Source: Planctomycetota bacterium (GTDB lineage Bacteria; Planctomycetota; B15-G4; SIAN01). Taken from it: a stretch of 64,000 nucleotides of DNA. Each line of letters begins with the position of its first letter. Within the stretch, counting starts at the first letter, position 1. Position numbers and translations under genes: made by a program. This document shows positions 7,613 through 16,055 of this stretch, in pieces. The notes under the pieces are model-generated. The model saw only the letters and a list, made by a program, of their open reading frames with translations. It had not been told where the DNA came from and did not search any database. The DNA lies in NCBI GenBank assembly GCA_028289345.1, contig JANQQL010000008.1, positions 30,950-94,949 on the forward strand, written 5' to 3'.

Positions 7613-8439
7613 CTGATCCCCGTTCCGTAACCTCATCCGTCGAAGTCGCCGTCGATCCCACCACCGCCTTCCAGGTGTTCACGGAAGAGCTCGACTGCTG
7701 GTGGATTCAGGGCCCGATCAACTTCTTCGACACCGCGCGGGCCTACGACATGCGGATGGAGCCTGGAGTCGGAGGCCGGATCGTCGAGGTCTACAACGAA
7801 AAGACGGGCGACGGCCTCGAACTCGCGCGGGTCACTGTCTGGGAGCCCGGCAAGCGCGTGGCGTGGAAGAGCTCCTTGGACGACGTCGAGATCGACGTTC
7901 GCTTTGAGAAAAGCGCGGGCGGCACCGAAGTCAGCGTCCAGGCGACGATTCCCGAAGACGGTGCCGACAAGGGCGGAACGGCGTGGGTGCGCATGACCCC
8001 GCTCTGGCTGAGCAACTGGGTCCGCAAGCGCGATCGCGTCCCCCACAAGCCACTGCGCTTGGCCCGACTCGCCGTCGTCGTCCACTACGCCAAGCCCGCC
8101 GCTGCGGGGCAATGGCTGCGCGATGTCTTCGGCTTCGAGCCCGCGAGCAACATTCCTGAAGTCGAACCGGACGACCCAAGCCACGCCTGGGTCGAGCTCC
8201 ACGTCGGCAACTCTTCGATCATTCTCTGGGGACGCGAAGCCGCCTCAGACCTGAGCGCTCCGACCACTCATACGCCGTTCGTTTTCGTCGACGATCTCGA
8301 CGCCCACTTCGCCCACGCCAAGGCGCACGGCGCCAAGATCCTTCAGGACATCCACCAGCAAGGTTACCGCGCCTACGACGCCGCCGATCCCGAAGGCAAC
8401 CACTGGACGTTCGCTCAGGCTAGCCCGCGGATGCGCTGA
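7609..8439 (+). CDS. SRPBCC (AHSA1-like)-VOC/glyoxalase fusion protein
   Basis: The protein is 276 aa and begins at ATG 7609, overlapping the arsR-like stop by four bases. Residues 1 to about 140 are an AHSA1/START-type SRPBCC domain: 'VEVAVDPTTAFQVFTEELDC' near the start, and 'ARVTVWEPGKRVAWKSS' in the middle. Residues of about 150-276 are a glyoxalase/bleomycin-resistance (VOC) domain: 'VVVHYAKPAAAGQWLRDVFG', 'AWVELHVGNSSIILW', 'FVFVDDLDAHFAHA', 'YRAYDAADPEGNHWTFAQ'. Both halves are often separate ArsR-controlled genes; here they are one chain. The substrate is unknown; binding of a small hydrophobic or electrophilic compound is an inference from the two folds. Confidence 0.8.
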   Translation: MTDPRSVTSSVEVAVDPTTAFQVFTEELDCWWIQGPINFFDTARAYDMRMEPGVGGRIVEVYNEKTGDGLELARVTVWEPGKRVAWKSSLDDVEIDVRFEKSAGGTEVSVQATIPEDGADKGGTAWVRMTPLWLSNWVRKRDRVPHKPLRLARLAVVVHYAKPAAAGQWLRDVFGFEPASNIPEVEPDDPSHAWVELHVGNSSIILWGREAASDLSAPTTHTPFVFVDDLDAHFAHAKAHGAKILQDIHQQGYRAYDAADPEGNHWTFAQASPRMR

Positions 8440-8646
8440 GCAAAGTCCGCCTGCACGATCGCGGCATTCTTGCCACGGCTTCGCGAGGAGTTCTCTTCGA
8501 CAGCACCGTCCTTGAAGAGAAAGTGCGCCCTCTCGCGCCGGAACAAGAGAAGCGAAGGAGCACCCGCCCGGGAACCAGCCGACCCTGGACCGAATCCGGT
8601 CCAAGGCCGTGCATGCTCCACGAATGTTGGGTGGACCCACAAATGA

Positions 8647-9405
8647 CTAGCTCACGTTGTTGCGCAGACCACCGTCGATGACGAGCTCCTCGCCCGTGAT
8701 GAAGCGAGCTCCCTCGCTCAACAAGAATGCGGTTGCCTCCGCAATGTCCTTGGCGGAGCCGAATTGCTTGAGTGGCACCCGACTCGCGATCAGGGCGGCG
8801 AAATCGTCGACCTGAGACTTCTCCATCTCCATCTTGCCGTAAAGCGGCGTTTCGATGGGTCCCGGCGCCACCGCGTTGACTCGGATTCCCTTGTCTGCCA
8901 ACTCCACGGAGAGTGAGCGAACCATGGACCGGAGCGCCCCTTTGGTCCCGCTGTAGGCCGCTGCACCGCCCATTCCGACGTCGTGAACCACCGAAGTGTT
9001 GAACACCAAAGATCCACCGGGGGCGAGCAACGGCACGAGCGCTTGGGCCAGGAAGTAGGGCCCCTTCACATTGATCCCGAACAAACTGTCAAACTGGGCC
9101 TCGTTCCACGTTTCCAGGGGAGCGAACGGCGCGACTCCCGCGTTGATGAACGCACCATCGATTCTCTCGTAGTTCGTTTTGAGGTGTTTTCCCAGAGTCT
9201 CGATCGCATGGAGGTCACCCGCGTCGGAGGCCAAGACCTCAACATGGGGCGGAGCCGCCTTCTTGGCGGCCTCCAAGGTTTCCGGTGACCGCCCGGTGGC
9301 GATGACCTTGGCGCCCGCATCGGCCAAGTGGGCCACAGTCGCGGCTCCAATTCCGGTGGTCCCGCCTGTCACGAGGTAGATCTTGTCTTGATGCACGGAG
9401 GTCAT
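8647..9405 (-). CDS. Short-chain dehydrogenase/reductase (SDR)
   Basis: The protein is 252 aa. It has the Rossmann motif 'VTGGTTGIGAATVAHL' (TGxxxGIG), 'INAGVAPF' (NAG), the catalytic Ser in 'VFNTSVVHDVG', the YxxxK motif in 'AAYSGTKGALRSM' and the C-terminal 'FITGEELVIDGG' of classical SDRs. The start at 9405 follows AAGGAC by about eight bases; an upstream frame to 9513 overlaps the operator and is rejected. A near-perfect palindrome at 9482-9507 lies 77 bases upstream. The TetR gene in the same orientation precedes it. It is probably an NAD(P)H-dependent oxidoreductase repressed by the neighbouring TetR protein; the substrate is unknown. Confidence 0.9.
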   Translation of the reverse strand: MTSVHQDKIYLVTGGTTGIGAATVAHLADAGAKVIATGRSPETLEAAKKAAPPHVEVLASDAGDLHAIETLGKHLKTNYERIDGAFINAGVAPFAPLETWNEAQFDSLFGINVKGPYFLAQALVPLLAPGGSLVFNTSVVHDVGMGGAAAYSGTKGALRSMVRSLSVELADKGIRVNAVAPGPIETPLYGKMEMEKSQVDDFAALIASRVPLKQFGSAKDIAEATAFLLSEGARFITGEELVIDGGLRNNVS

Positions 9406-9481
9406 CGTTGCTGTCCTTTCGTCGCAGTTCCTGAAGAGTTCGCCGTCCACCGCAAGACCAGCTTGCAGCCCGGCGGGCTCC

Positions 9482-9507
9482 TGGTTTGTACCGTTCAGTA
9501 CAAACCA
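9482..9507. promoter_or_regulatory. TetR operator upstream of SDR gene
   Basis: TGGTTTGTAC (9482-9491) and GTACAAACCA (9498-9507) form a perfect 10-bp inverted repeat with a six-base spacer. The core TTTGTACC-N4-(A)GTACAAA matches the second palindrome in front of the tetR-like gene, so both are probably bound by the same repressor. Confidence 0.8.
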
Positions 9508-9557
9508 AAACAAAAAGAAAGACGACTCCGCACCGAGGGGAATCGCCGGATTGAAAA

Positions 9558-10139
9558 TCAGTGTTCGAGCAACTCGATCGCCTGGTCCGCGAGGGTGCGC
9601 ACCGTGGCTCGGGACGAACCGCAGCGAGAATAGACCCGCATCGCGATCACGAACGCAAGCATCGCTTTTGCGGCCTTGGACGCATCGAGTTCCGGGGAGA
9701 TCTCACCTTCGTCCTGGCCGGCCCGGATGAGGACCGCATACGACTCTTCGTGAAGTTCGAGTGCATGCGCGACGACTCGTTGAATCCCGGTATCGGAGTG
9801 AGCGAGTTCCAGCGCGCAGTTCAGCAGCATGCAGCCCCGATGCCCCTGGGAGCCAATGCACTCCTCGTGAATGGCCTCAATCAGCACTCTGAGCGCGTCC
9901 TTCGGCGGAAGTCCTTCCGCCAACTTGGAGAACTGCTGGGTGCGCGTCTCGACATACTGCTCCAGCGAGCGCAGGTAGAGTTCCTTCTTGCTGCGATACG
10001 TGTCGTAGAAACTGCCTTTCTGGATGCCCATCGACTTCAGAAGGTCATTGATGGAGGTCGCTTCGTAGCCCTGGGACCAGAACGTCTCTCCGGCCTTGCG
10101 CAGGGCGTCGTTCACATCAAAGTTCTTCGTCCAGGGCAT
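9558..10139 (-). CDS. TetR/AcrR-family repressor
   Basis: The protein is 193 aa. The N-terminal DNA-binding domain is clear: 'ALRKAGETFWSQGYEATSIN' and 'DLLKSMGIQKGSFYDTYRSK'. The C-terminal half ('GSQGHRGCMLLNCALELAHS') resembles TetR regulators of reductase genes, including NemR-like factors that sense electrophiles through Cys residues; two Cys occur in that stretch. It lies upstream of, and in the same direction as, the SDR gene. Matching palindromes sit in front of both genes, which strongly suggests repression of itself and of the SDR. The inducer is unknown; a reactive electrophile is only a guess. Confidence 0.88.
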   Translation of the reverse strand: MPWTKNFDVNDALRKAGETFWSQGYEATSINDLLKSMGIQKGSFYDTYRSKKELYLRSLEQYVETRTQQFSKLAEGLPPKDALRVLIEAIHEECIGSQGHRGCMLLNCALELAHSDTGIQRVVAHALELHEESYAVLIRAGQDEGEISPELDASKAAKAMLAFVIAMRVYSRCGSSRATVRTLADQAIELLEH

Positions 10140-10196
10140 GAGGAGATCCGCGGAAAGAGAGGTCCATGGCTTGCATCTTCGGAAGAGTATCGAATA

Positions 10197-10216
10197 TCTG
10201 TACCGAAAGGTACAGA
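10197..10216. promoter_or_regulatory. TetR operator upstream of tetR-like gene
   Basis: TCTGTACC (10197-10204) and GGTACAGA (10209-10216) form a perfect inverted repeat with GAAA between the arms. The core TGTACC-N4-GTACA is shared with 9482-9507. It lies 58 bases upstream of the tetR-like start, so autoregulation is likely. Confidence 0.8.
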
Positions 10217-10508
10217 CTAAGTTCCGAGTTTTTTTGGTGGGGCTCGCGAGCAGGCTCGCAATGTCGCCCGGCGGCTGCGTCCGGACCTAGGCGGGCCCTG
10301 GATCGAATGCACCGCTCCGGCTCCCAAGCAATCCTTGGGGCGATGGAGCCGAAGAACGAGAAGCTCTCCCGGCCCGCGACTCATCGCGGCGCCGCGAACC
10401 CGACTGTCCGTTGACGGAGACTGGCGAGGCTCCACGCTCCGGATCCCGCCTCGGCATTCATGCTCCTCTCGCAACCGAGAATCGGCCCGCCACCGCTCAG
10501 GCTCAGGC

Positions 10509-12675
10509 TCAACGAGTTTCGGCGGCGTCCATCCCAAGTCGATCCAAAACAAAGGCGTACTCGAACGCACGGTCCTTCAAGGGATCAAATCGCCCCGTCG
10601 AGGAGCCGTGTCCGCCGCTCATGTTCATCCGGAGTAGGAGTCGGTTGTCGCCCCTCTGATGAGCTCGCAACCTGGCCATCCACTTGAGGGGATGCCAAAA
10701 AGGAACCCAAGGGTCGCGAAAACCGGCGGCAATCAACAGATTTGGATAGTCACAATCCCTGACGTTCTCGTAGGGGGAGTAGCTCTTGATGTACTCGTAG
10801 TCTCTCTTCCGGTTCGGGTCGCCCCACTCTTCGTAGTGCAACGTCGCCATCGCAATCGAGTCGTCGAGCATGGTGCCGAACACGTCCACGAAGGGAATCC
10901 CAGCCACAGCAACTCGAGCGAGGTCCGGGCGCAGGTTCATCACCGCACCAATCAGCAGGCCCCCCGCACTCCCTCCGGTGATCACGAGCTTGTCCTGGGA
11001 AGTGTACTTCTCCTCAATCAGGTGCTCCGCACAGGCAATGAAGTCGGTGAACGTGTTCTTCTTTTCGAACAGCCGGCCTCCTTCGTGCCATGATCGACCG
11101 AGCTCGCCTCCCCCACGAACCTGGGCAATCCCAACAACAAAGCCTCGGTCGAGCAAAGAAAGCCGACTGGACGAGAACCACGGATCAATGCTGAACCCGT
11201 AGGACCCGTATCCGATCAGAGACAACGGATTCTCGCCGTTGCGGACCAAGCCCTTGCGAAACACCAGGACGATGGGAACCTCTGTGCCATCTCCCGCAGG
11301 CGCGAGGATTCGTTCGGTTTGATACTGGCTTGGGTCGTATCCGTTTGGAGCCCTGGCTCGCTTGACGATTTCACGGCGATGAGAATCCATGTCGTACTCG
11401 TAGATGACCTTCGGAGTCACCATTGACGTGTATTCGAAGCGTACCTTTGCGCCACCGTAGGGAGGGCCGTCATTCAAGCGCAGCGCGTATGCGGATTCCG
11501 GAAAGTGAATGGCACGTCCTTGGGCCGCTTCCGAGTCAAAAACTCGGAGCTGAGCGAGACCATTCGCGCGCTCCTTGAGAACGAAGTGACGAGCGAAAAC
11601 CTCGACACTCTCGAGAGTCGTGTCATCCCGATTCGGAATGAGCTCCTCCCATCTTTCCCGACATGGATTCGCTACCGGAGCTTCCATTAGGCGAAAGTTC
11701 GGGGCCTCATCATTGGTTCGAATCAAAAACCGATCGCCTTGATGCAGGAGAAAGTACTGGATTCCGGATCTTCGAGCGCATGCGAGTTGGAACGCCCCAA
11801 GAGGGTCCTCGGCCTCGAGAAAATGAACTTCGGTCGTGAGCCGACTCTCCAGATACAGATAGAGATAACGGCCGCTCTTCGACTTGGTGACACTCAGGTT
11901 GAAGCGATGGTCTTCTTCGTGAAAAACCAGAGCATCCTCGGATTGATTCGTCCCCAGCTGGTGGCGGTAGACTTTGTCCGAGAATCCATCTGGGTGATAG
12001 TAAGAGTAGAAGATCGTTGCGTTGTCGTTCGCCCACTCGAACGGGGCGGCGTTCAAGACTTGCTCTGGATAAAGTTCCCCCGTCTCGAGATTCTTGAATC
12101 TCAAGGTGTAACCCATCGAACCAATCGTATCGATCGACGGCGTAGGCGAGTATGTTCTGATCGGGACTTACGCGATATCCCCAGAGGTGAAAGAAGTCGT
12201 GCCCGTCCGCGAGAACGTTCTCGTCGATGATGACTTCCTCGGGAGCTTCGAGAGACCCACGCTTGCGGCAGTGGATCGAGTACGCACGGCCGGGCTCGGT
12301 CCGTGCATAGTAGAAGTAATCTCCCTGGCGCTGCGGGACCGAGAGATCCGACTCCTGTTGGCGAGCCAACATCTCCTCGTAAAGGATTTGCTGCACTTCT
12401 TCCGTGTGGCGCATCACGGTTTCTGTGTAGGCGTTCTCTCGCTCGATGTACGCCAGCACCTCAGGGTCGCGTGGGTCGCGCAGCCAGTCATAGTGATCGA
12501 TGCGCTCATCACCGTGGATGCGGTGAACTACCGCTCGCCGCTCCGCGACGGGAGCTCCCGCGTGACCTCCGGAGCCAAACTCGGAAGGGCCTTGCTCCTC
12601 GAAAACGCAAGCAGAGAAGAGGAAGGGCGAGGCCCCAAGAACCAAAGCGGCGGTGCTCGTGAGAATTCGTCGCAT
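10509..12675 (-). pseudogene. Prolyl-oligopeptidase family (S9, oligopeptidase B-like) lipoprotein, frameshifted
   Basis: Two frames together encode one protein of about 720 aa. The N-terminal part starts at 12675 (or 12693) with a lipoprotein signal ending in LFSAC, then 'RIHGDERIDHYDWLRDP', typical of oligopeptidase B. The second frame continues with 'GYTLRFKNLETGELYPE' and the catalytic domain: Ser in 'VITGGSAGGLLIGAV', Asp in 'AAGFRDPWVPFWHP', His in 'MSGGHGSSTGRF'. The break is a tandem ATCGATCG at 12129-12136. Removing one four-base unit restores '...AVDTIGSMGYTLRF', which fits the family. All catalytic residues are intact, so the lesion is recent or an assembly error. If expressed, it would be a lipid-anchored peptidase cleaving after basic residues. 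Confidence 0.85.
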
Positions 12676-13475
12676 CAATGATTCCTCGACCATGATTGGA
12701 TAGCTCCTCTTGTCTTCGAAGTGGAGCGCAGGATACTCCCGGAAGACTGCTGGCCCCCCGCGTCGGGCGATCCCCCTTTTGGACCCGCCGGGCACGAAGC
12801 ACCAAACTGGTCCGGGATCACCAGACCGCCCCAAAGGTCGTTCCCCGAAATGCCAACGGAAACACCTGCCAGGCGGGTGGCACATTTCCAGAACCTGCTG
12901 GCTCGCCCCCAGTACCGGCACCAATCTCGCTCCTTGGTCGGACAACCAGAAAGCCGTGATTGGCCACTCCAACGCTTGGGACGCAAATCCCTGGGAGCCG
13001 TGGGACGAACTCATCAGCAGCACAGAATTCGCCACAAGCCACATCACAGCAGAGACTTAAGAACAGCTAGGAGAAGCATCGAATGATGCCCGGTTGACCA
13101 ACCTGCCTGGACGATCTCCCCCTGGCAGCGGAGGAATTTGAGTCGTCCCGTGAACAACGGTTCCCCTCGAGCGAACGAATGCCGCCTACTTGGCAATCCA
13201 CGATGGTTCGGAGCGAGCAGGAAGCGGAAGCGCAGATCCTCGAGAGTGCCGATTGGGTGTTGATGAGCGACGAGACACCGCCATCGGAACCGACGACAAG
13301 GTAGGCTGTGGGCGCGCAGGTTCTGCAGCGTGCGATCGAGTTTTGTGAAGCCCGGGATGCGGTTCTTCCCAGCGAGAGCATCAAGAAAAGCGCATGCCTG
13401 GCAGGAAGAACTGGACGCCTGGACCGAGGAATGGTCTCCCGGCCGTGACCGGTAACAGGTGGAATCGACAAATGC
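12676..13475. other. 800 bp without an intact gene
   Basis: In one plus frame, from 13101 to 13442, the translation looks protein-like ('LDDLPLAAEEFESSREQRFP', 'EQEAEAQILESADWVLMSDE', 'QVLQRAIEFCEARDAVLP') with a TAG at 13302-13304. It may be the remnant of an unrecognised gene. The remainder shows nothing. Confidence 0.3.
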
Positions 13476-16055
13476 CTATTCGGTAGCGACGGTCTCTTCA
13501 CCGGCCTCCACGCCAGCCCGGAAAGAGAGAGCATCCTCCTCCGCAACAACATCCGTGCACTCCCTTGCATCATGCTCGGCGGAGACGCGCGAGCGCGAGA
13601 ACAGGTGGTCCTGAAAGAGCTCGTACTCCATCTGAAACACTTCCCACTTGCTTCCTCCCGGTTCGACTGCGTCGGTCTGGTTGCCCATGTGCAGACGGCT
13701 GAAGAGAATCGAGTCGACCAGACCGACCACCCTTCCCTGACCAAAAGAGGACCCTGCCGCCAGGACCCGCCCGTCCGTGGTTTCGAACAGGGCCTGACCA
13801 CCTCGCAGTGACAGAGAAGGGGTGGAGAAGTCTTTCGCGACGAGCCCGCTGTCATTGCTCGCGACAACTGGATGCTCGTCGCCGCAGGTCCTGTGAGAGC
13901 GGCCGGCTTCCTGGTCCGTGAGGGCATCCGAACAAGGAAAGCCGAGCTCGACGTGAGAAGTTGGCCCGACCCGAAGCCCAAACGGCTGCAAGAACGAGTT
14001 TGACGTCGAAGCTCGGTTGAGCAGTGAGTCCATCACCAAGAGCTTTCCCCCGCGCCACACAAACTCACCGATTCGCACCTTCTCTTTCGAAGTCAGTGCG
14101 ATCGTTGGATTGATGACGACGAGGGCGTCTCCTTGATCGAGAGCATCGTCCAAGGCAAGAGTGCGAGGGAGGTATCCCAATCGCTGGGTTCCCAGAAAGA
14201 AGGTGTCGAAGGCCTTGTGTGGCGGCGCTCTTTCATCGCCAAACGCGTCGGGAATCGAGTAGTCACCACCGTCCTCAAGAAACGCGATGCAAGGCACCGG
14301 TCTCGCTGCTTCTGGGAGTTCATAGTCACCTGCGATCATCGCCGTGAGAGTTCCCGAGCAGGCCAGCTGCCCCAGGCCAACGGCAACCGGCACTCCCGCA
14401 CCCCACCAAACCCGAGACCTTGCGCGTCGAATCCACAAGAAGAGCAACCAAAGCACACAGGAGAAGAAAACGACCAGGCAGGCTCGATTCACCCAGTACC
14501 CGGTCGCGTTGCTGCGATTCAGGTAGTCCAACATTCCGAGCAAGAGGTCGGGTCGTTCGCCATGCATCATTCCGAAAGAGGAGAAGATCGTGCTGTCCGA
14601 GAAAGCCAGCATCCGTCCTCGCCCAACCTTCTTGGCGGCAGCGAAAAGGTGAACTCCGAAATCGTCCTCGCTGTCGGGAATCACGTTTCCGAAGAACGAA
14701 GGAGCCGAGTAATCCACGGGGTCCGAGAAGGAGTTGCCGGCGAGGATCACGTTCTCGGCGCTCCAGTCCGCCTTCAGAGTGCACGAGGTCATGAAACGAA
14801 TCGATGACAGGGAACTCACCGCAGCATGAGACAGGAGCGGTGAGGGATGGAACTCGTAGAAACGCCCGTCGTCCAGCCGGTTCGCCGCGTCCAGATTGAA
14901 CTCGATGCCGAATCGTCGACTCACCTTGTTCAGGTTGGTGCTCATCCCGAGAAGATTGGTGTGATCCCCAACCAGGAGGAGTCCGCCTCCCGACCGAACG
15001 AAACGCTGGATCGCCTCCACCTCTCCCTCCTCGAAGGGTCGGGTGGCCGTCTTCAGAACCAGAACGTCTACGTTTTCGAGAGAACCCTCGGTGTAGACCG
15101 TCTCCTCGTTGACATCCACCCGATAGAACTGGCGAAGGTACGCAGCAAGGGTGGCATAGCTGTACACCGACTCTCTTCCGTACCACTCGGTAGACAGCGG
15201 TCTCGTGGCGGATTCCCATCGAGGACTGTGCAGCTCATCCAGCAGGATCCTTCCCTCCTTCTTGGTTCCCGGGTCCTGATACTGGAAGAAGGCGACCAGA
15301 GCGGCGGCGCCCAAGCCGGGGATCATCAGCGAGAACACTGCCTTGGGCCTCAGGAGACCCTGCCGACGCCACGGGACCGTGATTGCCGTCCAGGGAACGA
15401 AAACCGAGAGAACGAGAGCGAGAGGAAGAAAGGACAGGAGCTGGTTCGCCGGATCGGAAAACAGGCGGATGGCCAACTGCTTCTCCGACAGGTTTCTCGG
15501 GTCTGGATGATCGAGAAAGAGGACGATCAGGGTGACATAGCGCACGACGAGGTAGACGATCGTCGCCGCAAGGACACGGATCGCGGAACCCAACACTGCT
15601 TGCGTCCGGAAGAGCAAGAGGAAGACCAGACTGCTCAACAGGAACCACCCCGCGGGAACAAGTCCCAGCTTCTCCCAAGTCGTGGTCAAAGGAAGCAGTT
15701 CGACGGCCGTTCGGACATGGACGACGCCCTCGGAAAGAAAGGCATCCAACCCAAAGAAATTCAGGCTTCCGTGCACCAGGGGTGACAGGAAATCCAAGCG
15801 GTGGACCCGCGATCCGGCAAAGAAGAACAAAGGCGTGACCGCCAGCACGGCCATGGTGCTCGCCACGAGCGAAGCCAAGAGGGTGACGAGCGAGGCGCTG
15901 CGTCTTGAGGCGAGAACCGTGCCCGTGCCCAAGAAAGTGGCGGCCGCGCCGAAGCATAGGCCAGCGAGCACGGGATCGGGCCGAGCGAAAACCTCGAAGA
16001 CGAACAGCCAAGAGCACGAGAAGAAGACGAGTCCCACCCAGATCAACAAGCTCAC
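13476..16055 (-). CDS. Large polytopic membrane protein with GATase-like/DUF4350-type domains (second copy)
   Basis: The protein is 859 aa. The start at 16055 overlaps the stop of the upstream paralogue (ATGA). The first 260 or so residues hold about eight membrane segments. A soluble region follows with 'VDVLVLKTATRPFEEGEVEA', 'VRSGGGLLLVGDHTNLLGMS' and 'GRGRMLAFSDSTIFSSFGM', the pattern of DUF4350/GldG-type, GATase-1-like sugar- or ligand-binding folds. Further membrane segments come near residues 520-570, then a second such domain: 'QGDALVVINPTIALTSKEKV', 'VWRGGKLLVMDSLLNRAS', 'GRVVGLVDSILFSRLHMG'. It lacks the Cys/His of active GATases. It is co-transcribed with its paralogue and a giant RHS protein. 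A role in an envelope or surface-assembly complex is inferred. Confidence 0.65.
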   Translation of the reverse strand: MSLLIWVGLVFFSCSWLFVFEVFARPDPVLAGLCFGAAATFLGTGTVLASRRSASLVTLLASLVASTMAVLAVTPLFFFAGSRVHRLDFLSPLVHGSLNFFGLDAFLSEGVVHVRTAVELLPLTTTWEKLGLVPAGWFLLSSLVFLLLFRTQAVLGSAIRVLAATIVYLVVRYVTLIVLFLDHPDPRNLSEKQLAIRLFSDPANQLLSFLPLALVLSVFVPWTAITVPWRRQGLLRPKAVFSLMIPGLGAAALVAFFQYQDPGTKKEGRILLDELHSPRWESATRPLSTEWYGRESVYSYATLAAYLRQFYRVDVNEETVYTEGSLENVDVLVLKTATRPFEEGEVEAIQRFVRSGGGLLLVGDHTNLLGMSTNLNKVSRRFGIEFNLDAANRLDDGRFYEFHPSPLLSHAAVSSLSSIRFMTSCTLKADWSAENVILAGNSFSDPVDYSAPSFFGNVIPDSEDDFGVHLFAAAKKVGRGRMLAFSDSTIFSSFGMMHGERPDLLLGMLDYLNRSNATGYWVNRACLVVFFSCVLWLLFLWIRRARSRVWWGAGVPVAVGLGQLACSGTLTAMIAGDYELPEAARPVPCIAFLEDGGDYSIPDAFGDERAPPHKAFDTFFLGTQRLGYLPRTLALDDALDQGDALVVINPTIALTSKEKVRIGEFVWRGGKLLVMDSLLNRASTSNSFLQPFGLRVGPTSHVELGFPCSDALTDQEAGRSHRTCGDEHPVVASNDSGLVAKDFSTPSLSLRGGQALFETTDGRVLAAGSSFGQGRVVGLVDSILFSRLHMGNQTDAVEPGGSKWEVFQMEYELFQDHLFSRSRVSAEHDARECTDVVAEEDALSFRAGVEAGEETVATE

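Noticed and set aside
13067..13981. 304-codon minus-strand frame
   Set aside because: Most of it overlaps the 3' end of the 859-aa membrane protein gene in another frame, and its composition is not protein-like.
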